Source: Pseudoscleropodium purum (taxonomy: Eukaryota > Streptophyta > Bryopsida > Hypnales > Brachytheciaceae). Taken from it: DNA of 64,000 bases. Position numbers and translations under genes: made by a program. The notes below the pieces were generated by a model. The model saw only the letters and a program-made list of their open reading frames with translations, was not told the origin of the DNA and did no database searches. Shown one piece after another: positions 25,045 through 36,199 of this stretch. Where the stretch lies: positions 22,363,063-22,427,062 of the forward strand of contig OZ017795.1 in assembly GCA_963969395.1 (NCBI GenBank), written 5' to 3'. Positions within the stretch are counted from its first letter, which is position 1; every line of letters starts with the position of its first letter.

Positions 25045-28000
25045 TCATAAGAAAAAGATCTTGCAACCACGTTGCTTAAGGTCTTGTAGTAGAAATTCTT
25101 GATTTCCTTCCATCACTTCAAGTGCATCACACCCATAGAAGTCCAATATTGACAATTGGGTCAAGCTCATACAAGACATTGGGAGGCGCTTCAAGTTCAC
25201 ACAACTTCTTAATTTAAGACATTCGAGTTGAGATAACAAGCCAAGAGAAGTAGGGAGTTCCTCTAGTTTCTCCATATTATAAATTTCCAAAGTCTTTAAT
25301 GAATACAAATGCCCTAATTGGTCGGGTAGTCTATCCATTACTTCCATTGAATGAAGTTTGAGAACTTCTAACTTCACCAGTTTCAACAATGAGGTTGGAA
25401 GCTTCTTCAAGTAACCAGGGGAAGCGTCCCACATTGTGAGATTCTCGAGTTGAGTGAGATCTCCTAAAGATGTGGGCAACTCCTCTAGATGGAATTGATT
25501 GCAAAACTCAAGAACTTTGAGCTTAAAGAATGTAGGAAAACCAGCTTGGGAAATAGCAGGTAGGTCCAACTCTTGAAGGCGGAAAGAAAAACTCTTCAAT
25601 ATTGGGTCCCACAATCTTGCAATCATCTCTTGTGTGAGTTCTCCAATAAAATTGTCAAGACAAAGCCGAGGAATAAAGTTACAACAACCTTCTAGATTGA
25701 GTTTCTCAAGTCGTGACAATTGTCCAAATGATTCGAGTGGATTCTCTATAACCAAATCATTGCATTCATACACATTTAGTATTCGAAGTTGATGTAATTT
25801 ACCCAAAGATTTGAATGGCATTCGAAGGCCTGAACACACACCTAAGTCAAGCTCGTAGAGGTGATCCATTGGTGTTTCAAACTCAACCATGCTTACCAAC
25901 TTTATGCACCAACATAAGCCAAGGTATTCAAGGTCAATCAATTGGCTAACACTTGCGGGAACTTCCTTTAATTCCCAACAACCAAAAAGTTGGAGTCTTT
26001 TGAGTCGTTTCAAGTGGCCAATCTCATGTGGAAGACTTCGTAGGCTAATGCATAATGTAAGATCAAGCTCCAAAAGGTGAACCAAGTTGCCAATTGATGC
26101 AGGAAGTCCTTCTAATTTAGAACAATTTCTTACTTGTAGCACACGCAAACCTATGCAAAATCCAATGCCTTCAATATCTCGAGGCATAACCATGTCTTCA
26201 ATCTCACTCAAACAAAGCCAAGATAGCTCCTTCCGACATTTTCTCAAACAAAATTTGACAACCTCAAATCCACACTTCTCCAAATTTAACAACCTTAGTT
26301 TATCACATCGTTGGGTTATTATTTCTTGCTCTAGCCTTGGATTTACTTGGGATTGAAATATAGAAAACCTCCAACAACTTTGCAATGAATTCTCAACCAA
26401 TCAATACAATGGATTGTCATTTCTCGATTAAGCCTTGGATTTGCTTGTGGTTGAAATGTGGCTAATCTCAAACACTCTTGTAAAGATATCCCTTCAATGA
26501 TTTCTGATCCCTAAAAAAACCATTCAAATAACAGAAAGATTGATACCATGATCATCAAATTCAATAAATGAATTAACAACATACAATAATATACCATCCA
26601 CACATCAAACTTCACACTTAAAGAGATTTTAAGTTTCCATCAAAAAAGAATTACCTGATTTTTTTCCAAAAAACTTTGAATCTCATTTTTCTCCCACAAT
26701 CGACTCATAGATTCCAACGACATGTGCATTCTCTCCAAGGATAAATCCTTCACTATTCTTCGACCCATATCCCTCAATTGGTCATGCATCGTGAAAGCAG
26801 GTCCCTTGACACCAATTCCACCAACTTTGATTAGAGATCTTGCAAGTAAATTTTGCAATCCAGTAGGAGACCTCCAAATCCACCCTATTGATCTTCCGCT
26901 CAAATCACTTGATGATTTTTCACAAAAGAAACAAGCAAAGTCTAAAAATTTGCTCTTGGAATCATTGTCCAAATTGTCATAGCTAATCCTTAGCTTCTTC
27001 CACAAAACTTCGTTCTCATCACCACCTTCAAAAGATAGGGCCTCACGCAATTTCTCAAGTGCTTCTAACCATATTTCTTTTCGTGTTCCAATAGAGTGCA
27101 CATGTTGTTTGTGCAAATGTTGTCCAATAACCTCCAAGCTTAGAGGGAGGCCACAACATGCCTTGGCTATATCCTCAACCAAACCTTGGAAGTCTTCCAT
27201 CTCATCACCTTCATCTTCAATACCATGGAATACATGGTACTGAAACAATTTCAAAGCTTGATCATCATTCAAAAATTCCACATCCACAATTTCCACATCT
27301 TTTAATCCTTCCCTAACTATATGATTTTCCAACACTTGACGATTGCGACATGTCACAATCACTCGACTTCCACTACTCAAGCTCCTTTGAAATGTAGGCA
27401 CTTGCAAAGCTTTGAGGGTTTCAGAATCTTCCACATCATCAATTACAATCAACACTCTCCTTTCCATTATACATTGCTTGATGCCTTGAAGGTGGTTTCG
27501 ACTCACACGATCAATATTGCCCACTTTTTCACCACATAACTCCTCCAACAATTCTTTTTGAACAGATGCCAAATCCCTTGATCTCACATCTTGTAAAAAA
27601 CAAGTTTTATCATAAAACTTGGCTTGCGAATTGAACACAAATTTGCTTATAGTAGTCTTCCCAATCCCACCCATTCCAACCATGCCAATGATGGAAATTG
27701 TATGTAGCTTTTCACAAATAATATTGTGCATGTCATCTATCCCCACTAATCCATTAGGAAGATCCAATAAGCGAAGTTGCTTGTCTTCATGAACTTTGAT
27801 AACCTTGGAGATGCAATCAATTAAAAATAGATAGCCAGAATCTTTCTTGCTCTTTGGTTTACAAATATCAAAATGCCCAGCATCTAAGGTCAAAAATCTA
27901 CCTCCAACTTGTCGAGCAGATGACTCTGGAACAACCATTCTTCCCTATTCAACAAACACCAATCACTCAATAACAAAAAGGAGAAACATAAAACTAACAC

Positions 28001-28983
28001 AAGTGCACAATATGGTCAAACCAAATTCAAATGGAAAGACAAATCAATGAACTAAACTCAATACTAGAACTCAACTAAGGAGAAAAGCAAAAAACAAAAG
28101 GAGATGCTCACATGCAATATAGTATGCGACTCGCCAACACTATAGAACATCCATTCGTTGTTGTATACATCTCGATGTATTCGTTCAAGCTCAAAGTTGA
28201 GTCGAGCAACCTCAAGACAAAACACCTCAAGATAACTCATACAAGAACCCTTTGAAGTAAATGGGTTCCATGGTGATAAGTCAACTTGTACTCCAACATG
28301 AGGGGTTGCATAAAAATAGAAAGCCCGGAAGTTACGAAGTAAATTCACCAACTCCTTGTCATGATGCAAGTTTCGATATGCGGTTACCACAATTTGCTTG
28401 GCTACCAAGCCTCCAAAACTATGGCAGACAAACACCACAGGACATTCATGTTGCCCTATCCCAACTAAGGTCATTTGTTGAACTAGACTCTCTCCCAAGC
28501 TATATGGGTCCATCTTCCCTAATGTCAATGTTTGCTTAACATTGGCATCATAAGAAAGGGTGAGAATTCTTGCGCATGGAAATTCCTCCACCAACCATGT
28601 CTTTGGCCAACAATTATCTTGTGTCCCATCTCTAGCCAACCAAGTCTTCCAATATGCTTCTTTAGACCCATCAAACTCGAGACCATGAATGAAGACTATT
28701 TCGACACCCACTTGTCCTTGGGGCTCATGGAATGCATAAACAACATCACACAACTGCAAAATAGAATAGGAATTAGAACTTGAAAATCAAGTAGTTGGTT
28801 TTTCTCACATGCACTCCTTGATGATGGAATGGGAGTTTCTCTATGCCTAGCGTACTATGGAGTTAGAAAATTACATACCCATTTCCCATGAGAAGAATTG
28901 ACAATCTTGGGTGAAGAGGTCGTGGCACTTGGACCTATTTTCATCAACAAGCATGTCATCAAGACCTTGAATGATGAAACCAT
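25045..28983 (-). CDS. Alpha/beta hydrolase-NB-ARC-LRR immune receptor (HNL-type NLR), with frame-shifting duplication
   Basis: Exons on the minus strand: 28983-28879, 28753-28112, 27944-26655 (GT..AG, all phase 0), then an LRR exon to the stop at 25045. In-frame ATGs are at 28983, 28959 and 28944. Exons 1-2 plus the start of exon 3 form an alpha/beta hydrolase (SERAC1-like): FIHGLEF, nucleophile Ser ~147 in CHSFGG, His ~273 in GHFDICKP. NB-ARC motifs follow: P-loop GMVGMGGIGKTT (~336), kinase-2 VLIVIDDVED (~413), RNBS-B SGSRVIVTCR, GLPL (~513), MHD (~635). The LRR part has about a dozen repeats of the LP.S.G.L..L..L.L..C type. The family senses pathogens as nucleotide switches; this N-terminal class is known from liverworts. 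A ~98-bp tandem duplication at 26333-26510 breaks the frame. Entry at the acceptor at 26510 stops at 26343 (~734 aa), while entry at a possible acceptor at 26391 gives ~1,127 aa. It may be a functional gene with alternative splicing or a young pseudogene. Confidence 0.85.
26300..26510 (-). repeat. ~98-bp diverged tandem duplication at the NB-ARC/LRR exon start
   Basis: On the minus strand two copies align codon by codon. Upstream copy: GISLQECLRLATFQPQANPRL. Downstream copy: NSLQSCWRFSIFQSQVNPRL. The shared AGCCTTGGAT word lies at 26333 and 26431, 98 bp apart, not a multiple of three. The first copy joins exon 3 in frame (KNQ|GSEIIEGIS, which looks like the normal NLR continuation) but reads into TAA at 26345-26343. 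The second copy is in frame with the LRRs and has TTGAG|AAT at 26391 as a phase-0 acceptor. The copies differ at many positions, so the duplication is not recent. Confidence 0.8.
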
Positions 28984-29039
28984 ATCAAGCACATAATGAA
29001 ACTTACAACAAACATTTTCTTCATTCTTGTAAACTTATA

Positions 29040-29960
29040 TTTGAAGTGCTCACTATAGAGAGTGTTGAGACTATGAAATGAACCTCTTGAACTAAAAAAC
29101 GAGATTGGCCTTAGGCAAAGGTCATTGAGCTGAGCAAACACAAAATGCTTGTCAACACAAATTTTTTCTTGGCTTCCATGTGACATCATGTAGTCAACTA
29201 TATGAAGCAAGTATAATACAAGAAAACCTGCAATGATCACATTTTGCAAAAATCAATAGATGAAAGTAAATATTTTGTCAAAATGCACTTAAAAGAACTA
29301 CAAAAAAAATAAGCTCTTTATTGTCCACTATAGATTTTAATGTATAGTAGCAATATCACTAATGCAAAATTTGAATCAACACATTTATTGCTTAAGAAAC
29401 ATAGTCTATCCTTTAGATTTCCATAAATGGATTTTCAATTTTGGATGAAAACTTGCAAAGTTGAATACATAACCATCCAAAAGAATGAAATCATGGGAGT
29501 GGGACATGACATTGAGCACATATTCTATTGACATAGATGTAGTGGAATTGAAGTTATAAAAGATTACAAACCAATAGAGTTCATCATAGACTCAAAATGG
29601 ACAACTCCTTCAATCTTAATATGCACAAGCATTGAACATGGCCACTATAGAGAGCAAAGAAAGAATTGAGTCTATGGAAGGAGCCTCTATAACTAAATAA
29701 TAAAGATTGTTTTGGACAAGGTTTCCTTGCCCATGCAAATACTTAGTCCATGTCATCACATGCTTGCTATGGGTCTTGATTTGCCATTACAAAATTGACC
29801 ACTCAAAGCAAATACAATACAGGGAAACTCGCAATGATCAAAATATGGCAACATCTATGAAATTAAAATTGTATCAAAATGCACAAAAAAATCAGCAAAT
29901 GATAATAAAGCTCATTATTTGCTCTAGACTTAAAGTGTAACGATGAATGTCACCATCAAT
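29040..29960. repeat. Diverged tandem duplication (~590-bp period) upstream of the receptor gene
   Basis: 29040-29360 and 29630-29960 share ordered blocks: CACTATAGAGAG, TTGAG, GACTATG/GTCTATG, AACCTCT/AGCCTCT, CATGCAAA-like and GTCATCACATG/GACATCATGT segments, TACAATACA, and GAAACTCGCAATGATCA-like words. They lie directly upstream of the start codon, so they may carry duplicated promoter DNA. No coding frame was found. Confidence 0.55.
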
Positions 29961-30749
29961 GGTGTCTTGACACGAGGCACTCAATAATGTAGGAAGATGT
30001 TAAAGTGACCTTTTCAAGATAGTAAAATTAAGAACTAGAGAGGAAGACTTACCATTCAAAGCTGAAGAAAACAGATTGTCCAAAAAATCCTAATCACTGC
30101 CCTGTCCAACCATCAGAAATTCTCCAAATTCAGTAGTCTATCAAAATTCGTCATTAAAGGTAAGGGCAATGTTCACACACATTTGCGGAAATCGTTCTCC
30201 TCAACTTCATAAGTCCCACCAAATAAAGTAGGTGCCAGGTTCTAAAGATTGACACTCTAAACAAGGAGAGTGATTGCAAGGCTAGCAATTCAAGATCTAG
30301 CTCAAGATCTAGCTAAACAAACCTAGCCTCAAGAAAAGGACTTGAAGGAAATCATACAAGGCTTTGTTTCCATGCAAGCTCATCAATACCATTGTCATCA
30401 CAATGCGAATAGCCCTCCTTGTCCACTCTTGGGAGATGCCAATTCTCCTTTGTTGCTTTGATGTCCCTCGTTCATTCTGGATCTTCTATCCTTCAATTTT
30501 CAAGATAGATCTAGCAAAATAATGCTTCTTCAGCACTTCTCACTGTTTCTCACAAAACTTAGACTTTGCAATGGAATCTGCAGGACTCCCAATCGCACAT
30601 GGTAGGGACTTCACATTGGCAACGGCAAGCCAAGTGCTTGCCTAGTCCTGGATTTTCATTGCTCCAGGCTCAGTAGAGATGGCCAAACAAGATAACGGAG
30701 TTACAACTGACACTTTGGCCCTGGGTTGAGGCTGTAAATCACCCCTGGC

Positions 30750-30968
30750 TTATTTTCCGCCCTTTGGCAACCCCAGTTGCCCCAGATCCAATTTTCTGAC
30801 GGCTTCTGAAGTCCTTGTGAGAATGGTATCAACCTCGCTCACATCAAGGATCGCCCAAGGATCGCCCATGGCTCTCCACCTTGTAACACAAATGTACGAT
30901 TTAGGAACACCGTTGAGAAACTTTTTCTTGTGTTCACCACCGACACTTTCTGGACCAATGACCATCTC
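30750..30968 (-). CDS. Possible last exon of an unidentified gene (tandem copy 1)
   Basis: On the minus strand an acceptor-like GGGTGTAG at 30969-30968 is followed by an open frame beginning MVIGPESVGGEH and containing SYICVTRWRAMGDPWAILDV and VRKLDLGQLGLPKGGK, ending at TAA. Its codon texture and composition look protein-coding, unlike the flanks. No family is recognised. The nearest upstream candidate exon (ending at 31726) does not join it in frame, so either an exon between them was missed or the gene is broken. Confidence 0.3.
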   Translation of the reverse strand, partial: EMVIGPESVGGEHKKKFLNGVPKSYICVTRWRAMGDPWAILDVSEVDTILTRTSEAVRKLDLGQLGLPKGGK

Positions 30969-31725
30969 TACACCCCTCTTGCTCCAAAACGAAGACAACA
31001 CGGAAATGCTCACGAGAATCCACCTACAAGTTTCCTGCTAACGTCGACACAAAGTCGCTGCCAGGGACCAATGTCCATTCACATTGTAAACAACAGATTC
31101 ACGAATGACCTTAAGCGTGTCTGGCTCTAATCATATGCCCACTTCACGGACAGAGTGGCAAACCACAGTTCCGAAATACTCACTATCCCATCTGACATTC
31201 ACCGCAAAAAAACAGGGTTCGATCAATCGTCACGTACACACATAGAACTTCGACAAGCCTGACAAGCAAAACAACATCCTTCATATAGATGTGTGACAAA
31301 TCTCCGAAGTCCTCCACTACATCTCTATTGAAGCACAAAAACTGCCAGGCTACGACTTGAATGCACCCACGTCATCCTGCTCAACCTCCACCCTCCACAG
31401 AATCCTCCGCTCTCAAATACGTCTAGAAGAAGCACCAAACGAGAACTTCCTTTTCCTCTTCATGCAAAGACACATCTAGAATAGTCTGATCTAAACTCCC
31501 CCTACGATTTGTCGGTACAGGAAGCAGGATCTGCAACAGAAGTTGGTACACATCCACAAGAAATTGATAATAGAAGTAAGATCTACTCCGGAAGTGGATA
31601 CACATCCACAGTAAAAGACGATCAAAGCCTCAGCAATCCAGGAAATCGGCAAACTTCGGCTGCGGACATGCCACCATATCCAAACTTCGAAGCGACTACC
31701 AAGAGGCTAGGGTTTAAAAACATAC

Positions 31726-31880
31726 CATGCTGTCTTGGCGGGCGCCAAGTCGTGATACTGCTCGGGGGCTACCCGGGCTTCATCTACCTTAAAAACACAA
31801 ACTTCTTGAATCTGCTCCGGGGCTCCATCACCTTCAACTTCCTTCCGAGACGAGGAGAAACAGAAGAAGCTCGCGATGCG
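31726..31880 (-). pseudogene. Possible 5' exon of an unidentified gene (tandem copy 1)
   Basis: On the minus strand an open frame encodes APEQIQEVCVFKVDEARVA, then EQYHDLAPAKTAW, and ends in a good donor, CATG|GTATGT at 31726/31725. A telobox AAACCCTAG follows at once in the intron. No in-frame ATG opens it convincingly, and splicing to the next candidate exon at 30967 creates a stop. A decayed first exon is the simplest reading. Confidence 0.3.
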
Positions 31881-32302
31881 CTCCCGTCTTCTTCGAACTC
31901 AGCAGGAAGCTAAGTTAGCTCCCCTCGCGGCGGAAACGTGAACGCTCCAAACGCTCGAAGGAACAACTGCCGACAAATGCGGATGAAAACTCGGGTTCGG
32001 ATGAGAAATCCTGAACTCTCCTGGTCAACAACTCCTGGAGAACCCTGTAGCAAGTTACCCTTGTAAATTCTCTTGTTAGGAGAGAAATGCTTAAAAGCAA
32101 CGAGGTCCATACAGCGCTCGGGCTCTCGTCCTATCACGCAGAGACCTGTACATTTCGCTTTCTCAATGCACTAGCAATGCACAAATAGTGTAGAACTCAG
32201 TAGGTGCACGCTTTCAAAGATCACAACATTTCCGCGTCAAAAATGCATAATTAATTCCAGAAAACTCAAAAGAAACATGAACGATTTGGGTTAAATACCA
32301 AT

Positions 32303-32578
32303 TCAGTAATCTATCAAGAAAAATTTAAGGAAAAATAATATAAGAAGTTTGACCTCCCAGAGTGGATTATCAGCGTCTAAATGGGCGCTTTGTGGACCTC
32401 CTAAGCTTTGCACGAGTCCATCGAAAGAACGGATGACCCAGGATTGAAAGGAATGGGAGAACGGGGCCAGATGCACAGAGGACCAGCAGCGCATTCCGAG
32501 TGTCTTCATAAAATCCAGAAACACACTAAGAAATGAAATCCACTCTAAGCATTTTAGAAGGAAAAATATTACACCCAT
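32303..32578 (-). other. Open frame with possible exon, unidentified
   Basis: The minus-strand frame contains MRCWSSVHLAPFSHSFQ and PQSAHLDADNPLWE, followed by GAG|GTCAAA, and is preceded by TTTCTTAG. It lies in the second tandem unit where a downstream exon could be. The frame starts at a non-ATG codon and nothing in it is recognisable. It may be chance. Confidence 0.15.
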
Positions 32579-33349
32579 TCCGAACCTTCTTCTAGTATTG
32601 ACTGATGGAAGCCTTCTGGAGAATTGACCACCTCCAGGCCGCTCCTTCCTTCTCGGAAAACGAAGAAAATAAGGAAATTCCCAAGAGAGTCCATTTACGA
32701 TAACTTCCCTACAAACGAGGACACAAACCTATTGCAAGGGCCAAATGGCCAATGAAAATGAAACCAGCAATTGCACAAATCACAGTCGAACTAAGCATAC
32801 CGCAACTTCATGCACAGCGGGTGCGAACCAAAATCCCGAAATACGTCCTCTCCAACCTGACATTCCCCGCAAGAAAGATGGTTCGATCGAAGCACACAAG
32901 TGGATGCACAGACTCGGAAAGGCCAGACAAGCAAAACACCAGCCTTCCTAAACCTTCACAGATCTAGTGCGACTAAGCTCCGGTCTAGTCCACACTCGTG
33001 ACAAGTACAAAAACAGAACTAAAACACAAGGCAATCGACTCCGATGCCCCGAGATCATCATCCAGAACAAGAACCCCACAACAGAAAGCTCCGGTCTCCG
33101 ATCCCGCTAAAATAAGGACTTTCGACGGAAGAAGCCCTTCCTTCAGAGACACGTCTCTCGACCAGTCACCACCTCTGACTATGTCGGTAAGAAGAAACAG
33201 GGTCTGCTTCGGACTTCCAGTAGCACTCCCAAACAGGGTCGAGCGAAGCCTCTATCGAAACCTCCATCGAAGCCTGTCGAGGTCCTCCGGCTGGGTAAAC
33301 CCCACCAGATGGAATCTAACAAGCGAAAATCTCCAGGCTAGGGTTCTAA

Positions 33350-33567
33350 GACATACCGTCTAGACCGGGGTCAGCTTTGGTGCTCCACTCCTTGAATCTC
33401 CTCAGTTGTTCCTCAGTCATCGTCGCTGGCAGAGAAGGAGCCACCGGAAGTACAAGCTCAGGGGTGCTTCCGACATCTTCCCGCACGGTCTCCCCGTCTT
33501 TCCCTTGTGACCTCACGGAAACGAAGCAGGTGGAGAGAAGAGTTCGCAGGGTAGGAGAGCTGGACAA
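33350..33567 (-). pseudogene. Possible 5' exon of an unidentified gene (tandem copy 2)
   Basis: A minus-strand open frame includes an ATG giving MTEEQLRRFKEWSTKADPGL and ends in a donor reading GACG|GTATGT. It is followed, like copy 1, by GAACCCTAGCC in the intron. The equivalent of copy 1's last exon (around 32600) lacks the acceptor and reading frame. This looks like the degenerate partner of the 30.7-31.9 kb unit. Confidence 0.3.
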
Positions 33568-33599
33568 CCCTGGGAAACCCTAATTCCGCGAAACAAGGA

Positions 33600-35128
33600 T
33601 CTACCCCGCTTAACCCGCTACTGTAGTCCCACGCTGGGCCCACGCGAGACGTTCTGTAACCCACCCCCCCCCATCAAGCAATTCAAGCGGCCTCATAACC
33701 GATTCATGGAGCTTCCCAGTGGCTCTTGCCTGGAGTCCAAACCGCTGTTAATCTACCGCCCTGCTGGGTACTCCAGCAGACTAATCAGTTTTACGAAGTC
33801 CGAGCTAAGGTGAGAATTTCTCCGTATTGAAGGACTTGGAGAGTTGGGTAGACCTGGAGAAACCACGCCAAGTGGATCACAAATTTGTTGGATGTATCTT
33901 CCTCATACAAAATTCTGCTCTTGGTTGGTTCTTTCACACGTGGTAGAACTATTCATTGTATCGTTTAGCTGAAGAGCATTGCCGGGAGATTGACAACAGA
34001 ACCCAGCAGAAATTTCATTGCTCTTTAATTGTGGATTACACTGATGTGTGACAATTTGGTTTGATCGAAGATTCTGAAGGCCTGGCTGAAACTTGGGTAT
34101 CTAACAAGGATACATCCATCTTCTTGCATTGTTCTTGCCGCCAGACAACGTGCCAAAAGTTTGCAGATGCTGTATCTTCGTTTTCTGTTTCTTCTCTGTG
34201 AACAATACACAAGCACAGTCAGCTCACTTTGAATGGGGTTTTGAATCCCCTGTTTGAGTAAGGAAATAGCAGGTAAACGGTTCCAGTTTCAAATGTTTAA
34301 TAACACAATGGATTCGGTGTGAGCTGGCTGAAGTTGGAGCAAATCCTTAGAACTATGTGGTTCTTAGGACATTATGTCAAGTGTGTCAAGATGATCACAC
34401 ACTAGTGTTGCTCTGGTGTTGTCTAGTGTTGTCGACACAAAGACTTGAATCCAAGTGTGTTACATTCCTAAACAGGTGTGAGAATTCACCATTCTCCACC
34501 TTTGAATAGAAGGAAACCATAACCTCATAGACCCTTGATGTTGCATACTTGAAGAGAATTCAACCATTGTCCTGTTTCATGCAAGTATTTCTGATGGGGG
34601 TTGCTTGTGCAGAATGTGCGCATGACTTTGTGCAAAGTCTGTTGATTCGAAAGGATTTGGATTTGATTAGTTCTAGGACGGATGCCGTTGTTACCAAGTG
34701 CAACGCAGTGCTTGGTTCTGGGCCCTCCTTGGATTCTCTGGTACGCCCTGCCAATGCTGGAGCTATTTAATGTTGAAATCTCCATTCTGAATACATGGTC
34801 CAATACCAATTGCAGGACCATGTCCCCATTGTCCCATTGTCTACGTTTTTCACACTCGATTTAATATGAACTGGATGTGATGGAGTGTGTCCGAGACTAA
34901 CAGGCTTCGAGAATTAGTGCTCAATCTAGACAGTCCTTATATTATGCATAATCTTTTAATTCTGTCAGAAGTTGGAGTGCTGATCCTTTCTGTGGAAGAA
35001 AAGTTGGGGTCAATGTGAATATTTTGAAATATTGCATCAGTAAGTGATGGGCACCTTTTCTTGAATGAGGTTTGAAAATCGTATGAATTAAACGGTGACT
35101 CTTCCTAAAGTTTCTCGTTTGATTGCAG
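33600..35128. other. Non-coding stretch upstream of the ALMT remnant
   Basis: I searched this stretch for the missing ALMT membrane exons and found none. Open frames are short and unconserved in look. Composition is intermediate between genes and the AT-rich intergenic DNA, consistent with decayed former gene sequence. Confidence 0.4.
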
Positions 35129-36180
35129 GAGAGAGTGGCACTCTGGGAACCTTTCCATGGCAGATCTCGGTTCCATCATCCATGGCATGAATATGTGAAG
35201 GTTGGCCAAAAATTGCGGCATTGTGCACTTGCCGTGTTGACCCTGGATGGCTGCCTTCGCTCAGGAATGCAAGTGAGCTTCCTTCACTCTGTGCAAATTG
35301 GAAATCAGGATTGCCGAGTAGTTTTACCTTGAATAACAACCTACTGAATTTGTTCTCTTGGTACTATCGCCCGCTTACCAAGCAGGACCTCCCACAACGC
35401 AAGGAATTGCACTAGCAGCTTTCATCCAGTATGCTACGTAGTAAAATGATTCTCGGTCCAGGAGTAAGTTGATTGTGGGATTTGCAGGCTCTACACTTGA
35501 ATCATTCCCCTCCACTGAATTCTTTCATGGTTGAATTGGACCACAGATAGTAAAGCCGTCCTCAATCCCTGCATCGATCAAATTGGAGATGACGCTGGCG
35601 CTGCTGGAGGCATCCAAGCTCCTGAAGGAGCTCGGAGAAAGCATCCAAAGTTTCCACAGGTGTGGGAATAAGAAGCTGATAGCCCAGTCATGCGCCAGGC
35701 GACTTTCAGTCTACGCACTGCCATTGACGACTATGCGCAATTCACAACGCCGAAGATGCCACGTTTGGGTATGAGACGAAGCTATTAAGGCCTTGCAGGA
35801 AGCTCACCCTTCGACGTATCAGTTCATGTCCTTCTCTCCACGAAACAAAAGCCTCACTGCAGGACTTTTCGAAGCATGGCTGGAAACTTAAAATCTTAAT
35901 ACCTGTTGGAACTGGATTATTTCACGATGAGATTAACCACAAGGTTGAAATTCTTCCCTCTCAGTATCTGTGGAAGCTGTTTTCTTTGCCACTTTTGCCT
36001 CTTTGCTAAATGAGGTGGTCAGTCGCTTGGAGGACGTGGTGGATGTTGTGGATGAGCTCGGTGCAAAAGCTAAGTTTGATGCTGTAGATGACACTCCCCT
36101 CGTGGAAATTGAGTCTGAGTCTCACCGTGGAGGTCAGAAAACTTCAGCAAGATGCCGACGCCACGCTTTCCAGAAAATGT
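35129..36180 (+). pseudogene. Aluminium-activated malate transporter (ALMT) 3' remnant
   Basis: The exon at 35129-35272 has a GATTGCAG acceptor, an AA|GTGAGC donor and an intact phase. It encodes the family's cytosolic signature: LWEPFHGRSRF, then PWHEYVKVGQKLRHCALAV. The next exon (from 35386, after TTACCAAGCAG) reads DLPQRKELH and meets TAG. At 35590-35700, LLEASKLLKELGESIQSF is ALMT-like but continues only after a frame change into QATFSLRTAIDDYA. A last block at 35967-36110 gives FFATFASLLNEVVSRLEDVV followed by DELGAKAKF, the typical ALMT C-terminal region. No membrane-spanning N-terminal half is present upstream. ALMTs are plant anion channels in plasma membrane or tonoplast; this copy cannot make one. 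Confidence 0.75.
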
Positions 36181-36199
36181 GAACTTCAAGAACGGAACA

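Larger units (their letters stand above)
30930..33370. repeat. Two diverged tandem copies of a ~1.65-kb gene-like unit
   Basis: 31150-31275 and 32820-32945 align: CCGAAATAC, CTGACATTC.CCGCAA, GGTTCGATC, CACACA, and GACAAGCAAAACA.CA.CCTTC. The units also share GGCTAGGGTT..A..ACATACC at 31705 and 33335, and a CTGGACCAAT/CTGGAGAATT block at 30950 and 32620. This DNA is noticeably more GC-rich than its surroundings. Copies are about 1.63-1.68 kb apart. Confidence 0.55.

Noticed and set aside
28879..28890. Receptor start at the ATG beginning MGNG, immediately before the exon 1 donor
   Set aside because: It would join exon 2 out of frame. The frame that reads KIVNSSHGKW into exon 2 works and contains upstream ATGs.
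32998..33363. 121-codon Ser/Arg-rich plus-strand frame
   Set aside because: It starts at GTG, lies over the shared intron-like part of the tandem units, and has a composition explained by reading GC-rich DNA antisense.
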